A stretch of DNA of 64,000 bases from JAFGJQ01 sp964495075. Its GTDB lineage: Bacteria; Planctomycetota; Phycisphaerae; UBA1845. The position numbers were made by a program, and so were the translations under genes. The DNA lies in the NCBI GenBank assembly GCA_964495075.1, contig CAZBUJ010000022.1, positions 1 to 64,000 on the forward strand. The letters run 5' to 3'. Each line of letters opens with the position of its first letter. The stretch's first letter is position 1. This document shows positions 18,116 through 26,510 of the stretch, in pieces. The notes beneath the pieces were generated by a model. The model searched no databases and was not told the origin of the DNA. It saw only the letters and a program-made list of their open reading frames with translations.

Positions 18116-19069
18116 ATGCCTCAAGTCTACGACCTTGCGCCAGAGACTGCGCGGATGCGCGAAGATGTGCTGGCGGGACTCCGGCGAACGCCAAAGCGCT
18201 TTCCGAGCCAGTATCTGTACGACGATCGCGGAGCCCGGCTGTTCGAACGGATCTGCGAACTCGACGAGTACTACCTTACGCGCACCGAGCATGCGATCAT
18301 GGCCAGATACGCGGACGACGTTCGCCGTCGCATCGGCCCGCGGGCCACGCTGATCGAGCCGGGGAGTGGAGCCGGCGACAAGGCGCTCGCGCTGCTCTCC
18401 CGCATGCACAAACCGGCGGCGTACGTGCCCATCGACGTGGCGTGCGAGCAGCTGGCTGAAATCGCCGCCGACGTGGACAAGGCGTTTCCCGACGTCGAGG
18501 TGGTGCCCGTTTGCGCGGACTTCACCGAGAACCACGATCTGCCCCTCCGTCGCGTCTCCGGCGATCGGCGTATCGTCTTCTTTCCCGGCTCGACCATCGG
18601 CAACTTTGAACCCCGGGCCGCTCGCGATCTTCTGCGTCAGCTCGCCGAGCTCGCCGGAGCGGACGGCGGCATTCTGATAGGCGTCGACCTGAAGAAGGAC
18701 GCACAGATCCTGGAGCCCGCCTATGACGACGCCTGCGGCGTGTCGGCCGCGTTCGCCATGAACATCCTCGTTCGCTTCAATCGCGAGCTGAACGCCGATT
18801 TCAAGCTGGAGCAGTTTGGCTACGAAGCCCCGTACAACGAGTCACAAGGCCGGATTGAAATGGCGCTGGTAAGCAAGTGCCGACAGGTGGCACACCTTGA
18901 TGGCGTGGGCGTGACGTTCGAGAGGGACGAACGCGTCGGCACCGAATACTCGTACAAGTACACCCCTGACGAATTCGCGGCCCTTGCCGAACGCGCAGGA
19001 CTGGAGGTCACTGACATCTGGACCGACCCGGACCAGTTGTGCAGCGTGCAGTACCTGGCGCCGCGTTAG
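18116..19069 (+). CDS. egtD: L-histidine N-alpha-methyltransferase EgtD
   Basis: A 317-residue SAM-dependent enzyme that trimethylates histidine to hercynine, the substrate of EgtB. Conserved elements are RFPSQYLYDDRGARLFERIC at the start, the SAM-binding EPGSGAGDK (81-89), PGSTIGNFEP and the C-terminal GTEYSYKY. A GGAG Shine-Dalgarno precedes ATG 18116. It forms a two-gene operon with egtB. Length and motifs are standard. Confidence 0.94.
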   Translation: MPQVYDLAPETARMREDVLAGLRRTPKRFPSQYLYDDRGARLFERICELDEYYLTRTEHAIMARYADDVRRRIGPRATLIEPGSGAGDKALALLSRMHKPAAYVPIDVACEQLAEIAADVDKAFPDVEVVPVCADFTENHDLPLRRVSGDRRIVFFPGSTIGNFEPRAARDLLRQLAELAGADGGILIGVDLKKDAQILEPAYDDACGVSAAFAMNILVRFNRELNADFKLEQFGYEAPYNESQGRIEMALVSKCRQVAHLDGVGVTFERDERVGTEYSYKYTPDEFAALAERAGLEVTDIWTDPDQLCSVQYLAPR

Positions 19070-19255
19070 ATCGCCGATGGAGGCACCGGCTGCGTTGTCG
19101 GCCGGACCGGTTGGATCGAAGCCCCGGCGAGTCGAGGGACGAACGAACAGCGGAAGGAAGCGCGGAGGCACGATTCCGGGTGTAGGGCGACTGGTGGCGG
19201 CACGCACCGACTTTGATCATCGCGGGCAATCGCCAATTCGCTCGCCGCCATTCGT

Positions 19256-22200
19256 TCACGCCACCGCGGACGTGCCGGGGTCGTCGGTGGTTTCGAAGTT
19301 GACGCTGACCAGGGTCGAAACGCCCGGCTCCTGCATGGTGACACCGTAGAGCCGGTCGGCCACCGACATGGTCCGCTTCGAGTGCGTGATGACGATGAAC
19401 TGCGACCGGTCGAGGAACTCCTGGACGATGCCGTTGAATCGCTCGTTGTTGGCCTCGTCGAGGGCGGCGTCGACCTCGTCCAGAATGGCGAAGGGGGCGG
19501 GCCGCGAGCGGAAGATGGCCATCAGCAACGCGATGGCCGTCATCGCCTTCTCACCGCCGGAGAGCAGCGAAATCGAGGCCATCTCCTTGCCCGGCGGCCG
19601 GGCGATGATCTCGATGCCGCAGTCGAGCATGTTGTCCGGGTCTTCGAGGATGATGTCGGCCTTGCCGCCGGCGAACAGCTTGCGGAACAGTTCGCGGAAG
19701 TTCTCGCGGATCTTGTCGAAGGCCTCGATGAACCGGCGTTTCGACTCGGCGTTGAGCTGCTCGATCAGCCGCTCCAGCTCCTTCATCGACTTGACCAGGT
19801 CGTCGTGCTGCGTAGTGAGGAAGGTGTGCCGCTGCTCGAGTTCGTCCTGTTCCTCGATCGCGTCGAGGTTGACGTTGCCCAGTCGCTGGAGCTTGCCCTT
19901 GAGGTCGGCGATCTCCGCCTCGACCGCGTCCCAGTCCTGTTCGGCGTGATCGTACGACTCGAACAACGCGACGAGATCGATGCCCAACTCGTCGGCCACG
20001 CGGCCGGTCAGCTCATCGCGCCGGATGCGCACTTCGTTGAGTCGCATCTGGGCTTCGTGCAACTGGTGTTCGGCCTCCTCCAGGGCGACCCGGCAGTTCT
20101 TGGTCGCGGCGGCGAGTTCCTCGGCCTGGGCCCGCACGAGTTCGCGATCGCGGTTCAGTTGGAGCGACTTCGCCTCCAGCGACTCGCGTTGCGACCGCAG
20201 CTCGACGAGCCGGGCCTCGCACCGCTCGATCGTGAGGCGGGAATCGGCAATCCGCCCGTCGCACTCCCGCACTTCGACGTCGGCCGACTCGACGGCCTCG
20301 CGGGTCTCGCGAAGGTTGCGGCGGAGCACGTCCATCGTCTCGATGGCGGCCCGCTGCTTCTCGGAAAGCTGGGCGGCCGTAACCCGGGCGTCGGTCAACT
20401 CGCGGGCCACCGTCTCGCGGCGCCGGCCGAGGTCGTCCAGGCGTTCGGCGAGCTTCTCGCGTTCCCGCTGGCGGACCCGGTTCTCCGATTCGAGCTTACC
20501 GAGCGAGGCTTCGCTGTGGGTGGAGCGGGCGGTTGCCTCGTCGATCTCGCGCTGGAGGGTCGCGACCTGTCCGGCGATCAACGGCTGTTCTTCGGTGAGG
20601 CGGCGGACCTGCTCGTTGACGTTCTGCAGGACGGCGTTCGTTTCGACCTTGGCGGTGTGCGATTCGTAAATCGCGGTGCGAAGCTCGTGCTGCAGCTCGT
20701 CGAGGTGGGCCGCCTCGGCCGACGTGCGGCCCAGTTGCTCGCTCAGTGCAGTCACGCGGGCGTCCAACGCGTCCACCTGATCGTCGATCGCACGCAGTTC
20801 GCTGCGGCGGGAGATCATGCCCGACTCGGACGCCGTGGGGCCCAGCCGCACGCAGCCGTCCGGCTCGATCATCTGGCCGGCCAGCGTGACAAAGCGGTGA
20901 CCGGCCGTGTCAGTGGACGACAGCTCGACGGCATCCACGAGCGTGCGCACCACGATCGTCTTGCCGAGCAGGTGACGGGCCAGCGGCTCCAGCGATTCCG
21001 GATACTTCACCAGGTCGACGGCGCGGGCGACGAAGCCCGGCCGATCGGAGAAGTCGCGAACATTCAACAGGGGCGGCAGCCGGTCGACGCACAGGGCCGA
21101 CAGACGGCCCGGCAGGTCTTCGAACAGCGACTCGCCGGACAGGAACGCGCGGCTGTCGGTGACCACCAGGTACTGGTCGAGTTCACCGATGGCGGCCTCC
21201 ACGATCGCCGCGTGGACAACCTCCGCGTCGAACGCGTCGGCGACCATGCCCCATACGGTCTCGAGCTGCGACCGCTCGTCGGCCGACCCGCTGGCCCGAG
21301 CGATCGCCTTCTGCTCGAGCAGCGATCGAACGCCCGCCCCGACGCCTTCCATCTTGCGTTCGAGGTCCTCCAGCAGTTCGCGGCGCGAGACCAGCCCGCT
21401 TCGAGTTTCCTTCGCCTCGGCCAACTCCTCGCCGAGCCGGGCCCGGGTCGCGTCGACGCGCTGGGCCTCCGCCTTCTTCTCGTTGAGCCGCTGCGTCTCC
21501 TGCTCGATCAGGCCGTGGATCTCGACCAGTCGGGCGTCGTGGCTGGCTTTCTGTTCGAGGAGGCGCTTGAGTTCCTGCGTGATGGCCGCGCCGCGCTGCG
21601 AGAGTTCGTCCTCCCGGCTGCGCAGGGTATCGCTGTGCCGGCTCAGATTGGCGATCTCGTTGTGCAGTTGGGCGGTGCGTCGCATCAGTTCGATGATGCC
21701 GGCCTTTTCGTCCTCGAGCAGGGCCTGCACGTGCGTGAATTCCTGGGCGAGGGCCCGGTCGTCGGCGAGCAGTTTTTCGACGACGAGTCGTTGGCGCTCG
21801 GACTCTTCGTTCAGAGCCGCCACCTGGTTTTCGAGGGTGCCCAGCTCCGCCTCCACTTCGTCGGCCCGTTCGCGGTTGATGGCGAGCTGGCGTTCAAGCC
21901 GCCGGCGATTGGCCTGCTGTTCCTCGATGCGCCGCCGGGACCCGTCGATCCGTTCCTCCTGGGCGGTGATCTCGGACCGAACCTTGACCGCCTCGCTCTC
22001 GGTGACGGTCAACTCCTCGGTCAGGGCATCGTTGCGGGCGGCGAGTTGCACCGTTTCGGTTTCGTTGGCGTCAATGCGGGTGCGCAGGGCGGTGACCTCG
22101 TCGCCCATGCGATCGGTTTCGGTCGACAGGCGGTGAATGTCCTCGCAGTGGCGGCGGTACTCGGCCATGGAGTAACTGGCTCGCAGCTCTTTCAACCGGG

Positions 22201-22858
22201 CCTGGTACGTCTGGAAGCTACGGGCTTTGCCGGCCTGATACTTGACGCTGCGAAGCCGCTTCTCGACCTCGTTGATGATGTCCTCCGCCCGGAGGAGGTT
22301 CTGTTGCGTGCGTTCGAGCTTGCGCTGGGCCTCGCGTTTGCGAGCCTTGTACTTGCTAATGCCGGCCGCCTCTTCGAAGACAACCCGCCGCTCGTGCGGG
22401 CTGGACTGGAGCAGCAGTTCGACCTTTCCCTGCTCGATGACGGAGTAGGCTTCGGTGCCGATTCCCGTATCGAGGAACAGTTCGCGGATGTCTTTGAGGC
22501 GGGCGACCTGTCCGCCGAGCAGGTACTCGCTTTCGCCGGACCGGAAGAGCTTGCGGGTGACGACGACTTCGTCGGCATCGAACGGCAGGGTGCGGTCGGC
22601 ATTGTCGAAGGCGAGATCGACCTGGGCCATCCCGCCGCTGCGTCGCCCGCCCGAGCCGTTGAAGATCATGTCCTGCATCTGCCGGCCGCGGAGCGACTTG
22701 GCCGACTGCTCACCCAGCACCCACTTGAATGAGTCGACGATATTGCTCTTGCCGCAACCGTTCGGGCCGACCACGCAGGTGATGCCGGGGCCGAACTCGA
22801 ACTGGACCTTGTCGGCGAAGCTCTTGAATCCCTGGACGGTTACGCGTTTTAGAAACAT
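19256..22858 (-). CDS. smc: chromosome segregation protein SMC
   Basis: A 1200-residue condensin ATPase. Walker A GPNGCGKSN is at residues 31-39. Long coiled coils (about 170-500 and 660-1010) flank a hinge at roughly 515-650. The C-terminal head carries the signature LLSGGEKAMTAIAL and Walker B FAILDEVDAALDE. It organises and segregates the nucleoid, usually with ScpA and ScpB, which are not in the window. The frame opens at 22921, but the conserved start is MFLKRVTVQGFKSFADK, giving 22858. A TACAAT -10-like element lies on the minus strand at 22970-22965. Confidence 0.97.
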   Translation of the reverse strand: MFLKRVTVQGFKSFADKVQFEFGPGITCVVGPNGCGKSNIVDSFKWVLGEQSAKSLRGRQMQDMIFNGSGGRRSGGMAQVDLAFDNADRTLPFDADEVVVTRKLFRSGESEYLLGGQVARLKDIRELFLDTGIGTEAYSVIEQGKVELLLQSSPHERRVVFEEAAGISKYKARKREAQRKLERTQQNLLRAEDIINEVEKRLRSVKYQAGKARSFQTYQARLKELRASYSMAEYRRHCEDIHRLSTETDRMGDEVTALRTRIDANETETVQLAARNDALTEELTVTESEAVKVRSEITAQEERIDGSRRRIEEQQANRRRLERQLAINRERADEVEAELGTLENQVAALNEESERQRLVVEKLLADDRALAQEFTHVQALLEDEKAGIIELMRRTAQLHNEIANLSRHSDTLRSREDELSQRGAAITQELKRLLEQKASHDARLVEIHGLIEQETQRLNEKKAEAQRVDATRARLGEELAEAKETRSGLVSRRELLEDLERKMEGVGAGVRSLLEQKAIARASGSADERSQLETVWGMVADAFDAEVVHAAIVEAAIGELDQYLVVTDSRAFLSGESLFEDLPGRLSALCVDRLPPLLNVRDFSDRPGFVARAVDLVKYPESLEPLARHLLGKTIVVRTLVDAVELSSTDTAGHRFVTLAGQMIEPDGCVRLGPTASESGMISRRSELRAIDDQVDALDARVTALSEQLGRTSAEAAHLDELQHELRTAIYESHTAKVETNAVLQNVNEQVRRLTEEQPLIAGQVATLQREIDEATARSTHSEASLGKLESENRVRQREREKLAERLDDLGRRRETVARELTDARVTAAQLSEKQRAAIETMDVLRRNLRETREAVESADVEVRECDGRIADSRLTIERCEARLVELRSQRESLEAKSLQLNRDRELVRAQAEELAAATKNCRVALEEAEHQLHEAQMRLNEVRIRRDELTGRVADELGIDLVALFESYDHAEQDWDAVEAEIADLKGKLQRLGNVNLDAIEEQDELEQRHTFLTTQHDDLVKSMKELERLIEQLNAESKRRFIEAFDKIRENFRELFRKLFAGGKADIILEDPDNMLDCGIEIIARPPGKEMASISLLSGGEKAMTAIALLMAIFRSRPAPFAILDEVDAALDEANNERFNGIVQEFLDRSQFIVITHSKRTMSVADRLYGVTMQEPGVSTLVSVNFETTDDPGTSAVA

Positions 22859-23390
22859 AGATCCTCGGCACCTCCCTGTGCCCAGACTCTCCGGATCGCC
22901 CAGCGCGGCGATGCACCCCATCAGCAGACTGCGGGTTGGCCCGGCCGCACGCTATCGTCGTCAGATTGTACGATCACCGCGGCAGCCGATCGGCCACGCC
23001 ATCCGCCGGCTACCAGCGATAGGGGTAACCTACCATGTCGCCCCAAGTTAGGCAACATTCTCGCCGAAAACGGGGGTTTCCTGATGCCGGGAGGACTTCG
23101 GCCTTCGGGGGGGCGTTCGCGGATGGCTTTCGCCCGCGCGGGGCGGTGGGGGTCGGACGTCCGAACGCCCGGTGTCCGGCGTCGGTAGGGCATCCGCCAG
23201 GCACCGATGCGTACCACCCCGATCGGTGGCCGACACAAACGGAGGAGTCCGCAGAGCGACCGCAGAAGCGTGCCTGGAACCAATCAACCCAAATCGACTG
23301 ATGGTGCGGATTGGCCAGCGGTACGGACGCACGAACGGTCGCCGGTTCGACCGCCCGCGAGGGGGGCGCGGGCGCAGACAGCGAGAGGGC
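22859..23390. other. intergenic, 530 nt, no gene seen
   Basis: Between the smc start and the stop of the next minus-strand gene no frame has recognisable protein character. It contains a perfect 12-bp palindrome (TCGGACGTCCGA, 23153-23164) and GC-rich hairpin-prone DNA. The smc promoter probably lies in the first 120 nt (TACAAT on the minus strand). Confidence 0.5.
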
Positions 23391-24572
23391 TCAGGGGTCG
23401 GTGATTTCCATGACGACGACGGTGATGTCGTCGCGCGGGTTGAGGGAGCCGTGCTCGTCGTTGAGCAGGTCATCCAGTTGGCGCACGATCTCGTCGGCCG
23501 GCATGCGGGCGAGGTCGCGGAACGCCTGTCGGTAATAGGTGAACTCGTCTTCGCGGGAGTCCTCGGGGCAGAAGGCCAGTTCGAGCCCGTCGCTGTACAC
23601 GATGATCTTTTCGCCGGGCTTCATGGCCGCGTGCTGGATGGGGTAGCTCTCGGCGGGGAACAGGCCGAGCAGTCCGCCGGCCGACTTCAGTTCATGCAAC
23701 GTGCCGTCGCGCTCGATGTGGTACGGGTAGGGATGCCCGCCGCGACAGCATTGCAGCTCCATCGTACGCAGGTTGAACAGGCAATAGCACGCGGTGACGA
23801 ACTGGCAGTTGGGCAGTTGCTGGCCGGCGAGGGCCTCGTTCAGCCCTTGCATGGTCTGCTCGGGCGTGAGCACCTGGTACGTATCGCCGGAGATACGTTT
23901 CGAGGCGACGGCCTTCTTGATGAACATGGTCAGCAGGCTGGCCGCCACGCCGTGCCCGACGGCGTCGGCCACGTAGAAGGCGACGTGGTCCTCATCCACG
24001 CGGTAGATGTCGAAGATGTCGCCGGAGACCCACGACGCGGGCCGGAAGAGCGTGGCGAATCGGACCGGGCCGATGGGTCCTTCGAGGCGGGGCAGGAAGT
24101 CGCGCTGGAGCCGACCGGCCAACCGCATCTCCTGGTCCCACTCCGTAAAATCCCGGTTGAGCCGCTCGCTGAGTCGGCGCATGTTCCGCAGCTCGCGGTC
24201 CATGCCGCGGACGAGGCGGTGGTAGCGGAGAATGGACCAGAGCCGACCACGGATCTCCTCCTTGGACACGCCGGCAGCGGCGACGTCGACGTAGAGGCAT
24301 TCTTCGTCGTCCGGCTGGCACGGGTCGGGCGAAAGGACGAGGGTGGCCGTCTGGTGGCTCGCCGCCGTTCGCACGAGATTCCGAAACGCCTGGAGTGCGG
24401 CGGGCCCGCCGCCGCGCTGGGGCTCCTGCACGATGACGGCATCGGGCGGCGAGTCGGGGGAGACGGCGCCGGCGTAGTCAGCGGACATGTCGACAGCCCA
24501 ACCGGCAGCGCCGAGGAAGGAGCCCAGGTCGGGGGGCAAACGGTGTTCCGGATCGACGAGCAATACGTTCAT
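23391..24572 (-). CDS. SpoIIE/RsbU-type PP2C phosphatase with degenerate receiver-like N-terminus
   Basis: The 393-residue protein starts with a receiver-like domain (MNVLLVDPEH, about 1-115) in which the expected phospho-aspartate position reads Gln/Glu (AVIVQEP), so it is probably not phosphorylated. A coiled linker (about 120-180; RLAGRLQRDFLPRLEG) leads to a PP2C domain (about 185-393) with VSGDIFDIY, VADAVGHG and IVYSDGLE. It is the second such phosphatase in the window. ATG 24572 is chosen over the open frame to 24695 because the conserved protein begins there. A role in partner-switching control is inferred from the family. Confidence 0.87.
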   Translation of the reverse strand: MNVLLVDPEHRLPPDLGSFLGAAGWAVDMSADYAGAVSPDSPPDAVIVQEPQRGGGPAALQAFRNLVRTAASHQTATLVLSPDPCQPDDEECLYVDVAAAGVSKEEIRGRLWSILRYHRLVRGMDRELRNMRRLSERLNRDFTEWDQEMRLAGRLQRDFLPRLEGPIGPVRFATLFRPASWVSGDIFDIYRVDEDHVAFYVADAVGHGVAASLLTMFIKKAVASKRISGDTYQVLTPEQTMQGLNEALAGQQLPNCQFVTACYCLFNLRTMELQCCRGGHPYPYHIERDGTLHELKSAGGLLGLFPAESYPIQHAAMKPGEKIIVYSDGLELAFCPEDSREDEFTYYRQAFRDLARMPADEIVRQLDDLLNDEHGSLNPRDDITVVVMEITDP

Positions 24573-24711
24573 GCGTGACCCCGGCGGTGGCGCGCGACCT
24601 GCATGTACGCGGGCGCGGTCCCGCACGGCTCCGTGTATTCCGCGTGGCGTCCGATAAGCGCGCCCCGGCCCCTGGCGCGCGGGTGCATCTCCCACCGGCT
24701 GATTCGACTGG

Positions 24712-25284
24712 TTAGCTGGAGGCCTTTAGGAGCGATTGGGGGATTTCGACCGTATCGCCCTCCTTGATCCCCAAACGCGAGAAGGTGTTGGCATTCACTT
24801 CGAGAGCGAAGCGGTATGGCGCCTTGGAGTAGTAGTGCCGGGTGTCCCGGGGGGCCATGGTGCGGATGCCGACGATTCTGCCGTCGGAGCGTACGAAGGC
24901 GATGTCGAGCGGGATGATCGTGTTCTTCATCCAGAACCCGTGTCGGGCGGGTTGATCGGCGCTGAAGATGAACCACATGCCGCGCTCGGTGCCGTCGGGC
25001 AACGGGGCCATCTCCTCGGCGGTGACGAACATCAAGCCGCGCTGCCGTTCGGCGTTATCGTCGGCGACCCACACGGTGAACTCGTGGCCTTTGATTTTGA
25101 TCTGGCTGGCGGCTGCGACCATGGATTCGATGTTGCTGGGGTGGCCTGGTTCGTCGGTAGTGCACGCAGTCCACGGAAGCAGACCGGCCGTGATGACCGT
25201 AATAGTGACGGTCCATCCGGCCGCCCCGACGGAGGCCTGCCCGGCCCCCCTGCCGTCGCCCCTTCGGCGCGTCGCGCGGTGCAT
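24712..25284 (-). CDS. DUF192 family exported protein
   Basis: A 190-residue protein with a hydrophobic N-terminal segment (about 24-36) ending in LLPWTAC, a poor lipobox but a plausible export signal. The DUF192 domain (about 55-185) shows ERQRGLMFV, GMWFIFSADQPARHGFWMKN and PLDIAFV. Function is unknown. ATG 25284 is preferred to the in-frame ATG 25341, which overlaps the upstream gene. It sits 13 nt after the small membrane protein gene and is probably in its operon. Confidence 0.75.
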   Translation of the reverse strand: MHRATRRRGDGRGAGQASVGAAGWTVTITVITAGLLPWTACTTDEPGHPSNIESMVAAASQIKIKGHEFTVWVADDNAERQRGLMFVTAEEMAPLPDGTERGMWFIFSADQPARHGFWMKNTIIPLDIAFVRSDGRIVGIRTMAPRDTRHYYSKAPYRFALEVNANTFSRLGIKEGDTVEIPQSLLKASS

Positions 25285-25297
25285 ACGCGTTCTCCCC

Positions 25298-25684
25298 CTA
25301 CGGACGATCCTGGTGTTGCGGCTTTCGCTTTTCGGCGTCACCTCGCCGGAGGTGCTTCGCCTTGAGCTTGAGCGTATGCCATGCGTCGACCAGCGCCAAG
25401 ATGCACATCCAGAGAATCATCAGGAGGACGCCGGCCCAGAAGAGGAGGTAGTGTCGCGGGGCCCGCTCGGCGGAGAGGAAATTGGTACCCGCGAAGTACA
25501 TCAGGGCGACGAATCCGACCAGGACCGCCCCGAGCCGTCGCCAGGGCCGGTCACCGCGGAGCAGTTCGTTTTCGGACGCGGGCTGGCCGCCGCGGGGCGA
25601 CTGGCGATAGAGCCACGCCGAGCATGCCAGCCCGGTCAGGGTGATTCCGCCGGTGAGGATCAACCGCGCAGGATCCGTCATCAT
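25298..25684 (-). CDS. small membrane protein of unknown function
   Basis: The 128-residue protein has hydrophobic helices near residues 8-25, 52-68 and 80-102, and a highly basic C-terminal tail (LKAKHLRRGDAEKRK) expected in the cytosol. I do not recognise the family. It is the first gene of a probable two-gene unit with the DUF192 gene. Confidence 0.6.
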   Translation of the reverse strand: MMTDPARLILTGGITLTGLACSAWLYRQSPRGGQPASENELLRGDRPWRRLGAVLVGFVALMYFAGTNFLSAERAPRHYLLFWAGVLLMILWMCILALVDAWHTLKLKAKHLRRGDAEKRKPQHQDRP

Positions 25685-26510
25685 GCGCCTCCTTGGTCGT
25701 GGAACCGGGTCCCCGTGACCCGGCTACCTGTCACCGCGGTCGCCGCCTCGTCCCGTGCCGCTTCCGAGTCGCCTTCCCCCACTCCTTCGAAAAACCGGCA
25801 CCCCGACCTGCCAGGGCCACGATTGCCTGTCCAGCCCATCCCGCCCTTACACCATCCTGGTCCATCCGCCCCCACCCTCGATACGCGACATCCCCGGATC
25901 AGGCTAATTGCGTTGTGGGCCTATCGGGCCGCCGTCCTGCGCATATCGTAGCGCCCAGCGAAAGGGCAAAACAGGTTTCGGAGCGGTGAGCAGTGACGGT
26001 GATCGGCCCTGGCGCGGTCAAAAACCCTGGTGCGGGACGCCTCTCGCGATTTTATACATTCGCGTAACGGACGGCCCCGAAGGCGGCGGGGAGGCGGCCG
26101 TACCAGCGGTGGACGGCGAACGCGGCCGCGATGGCGAGCAGAACGGCCGGAAGATGCCAGGCCTCGATGAAGAGGTTGACCACGATGAGCCACGCCTAGT
26201 ATGCCGCGACCGCGCCCTCTCACACACCCAATGTGCGACGCGTATTGTGGCGGCGGCGGTGATTCTGAGATGCCCGCGTACCGGGTCACCCCTTCGCTTG
26301 CCTGGGGGGTTGGTGCAGGTATCATGGCCGGCATGGCTGGCGCGGTCGTTGGATTGCTCGCAGAGGCCTTCGCGCTCGCGGGAGCCGAGCAACCCCCTGA
26401 CGTCGGGCAACGCCCGGGAGCCGGGCAAGTTGCTGACGCCGGACAAGTCGCTGGGCCGAGCGACTCCCCGGGGCCGGGCAACTTCCTTCAGCGGCGTGGA
26501 GCAGGGTATC
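25685..26510. other. intergenic, about 825 nt, low-complexity, no firm gene
   Basis: No frame resembles a real protein apart from a weak 43-codon hydrophobic frame described separately. From about 26380 to 26490 the DNA consists of imperfect short repeats built on CCGGGCAA/CTGACG-like words. The UbiD frame is open back to 25908, but its upstream translation is arginine/serine-rich and not conserved-looking. Confidence 0.4.
26052..26183 (-). CDS. possible 43-residue membrane peptide
   Basis: A short GTG-initiated frame after an in-frame stop encodes a hydrophobic helix (AWHLPAVLLAIAAAFAVH) with a basic tail. There is no clear Shine-Dalgarno. It may be a remnant of a larger membrane protein or chance. 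Confidence 0.2.
   Translation of the reverse strand: MVNLFIEAWHLPAVLLAIAAAFAVHRWYGRLPAAFGAVRYANV

Noticed and set aside
19382..22732. A 1116-codon plus-strand frame across smc
   Set aside because: Pure antisense of the coiled-coil coding sequence; low-complexity Leu/Gly/Val translation.
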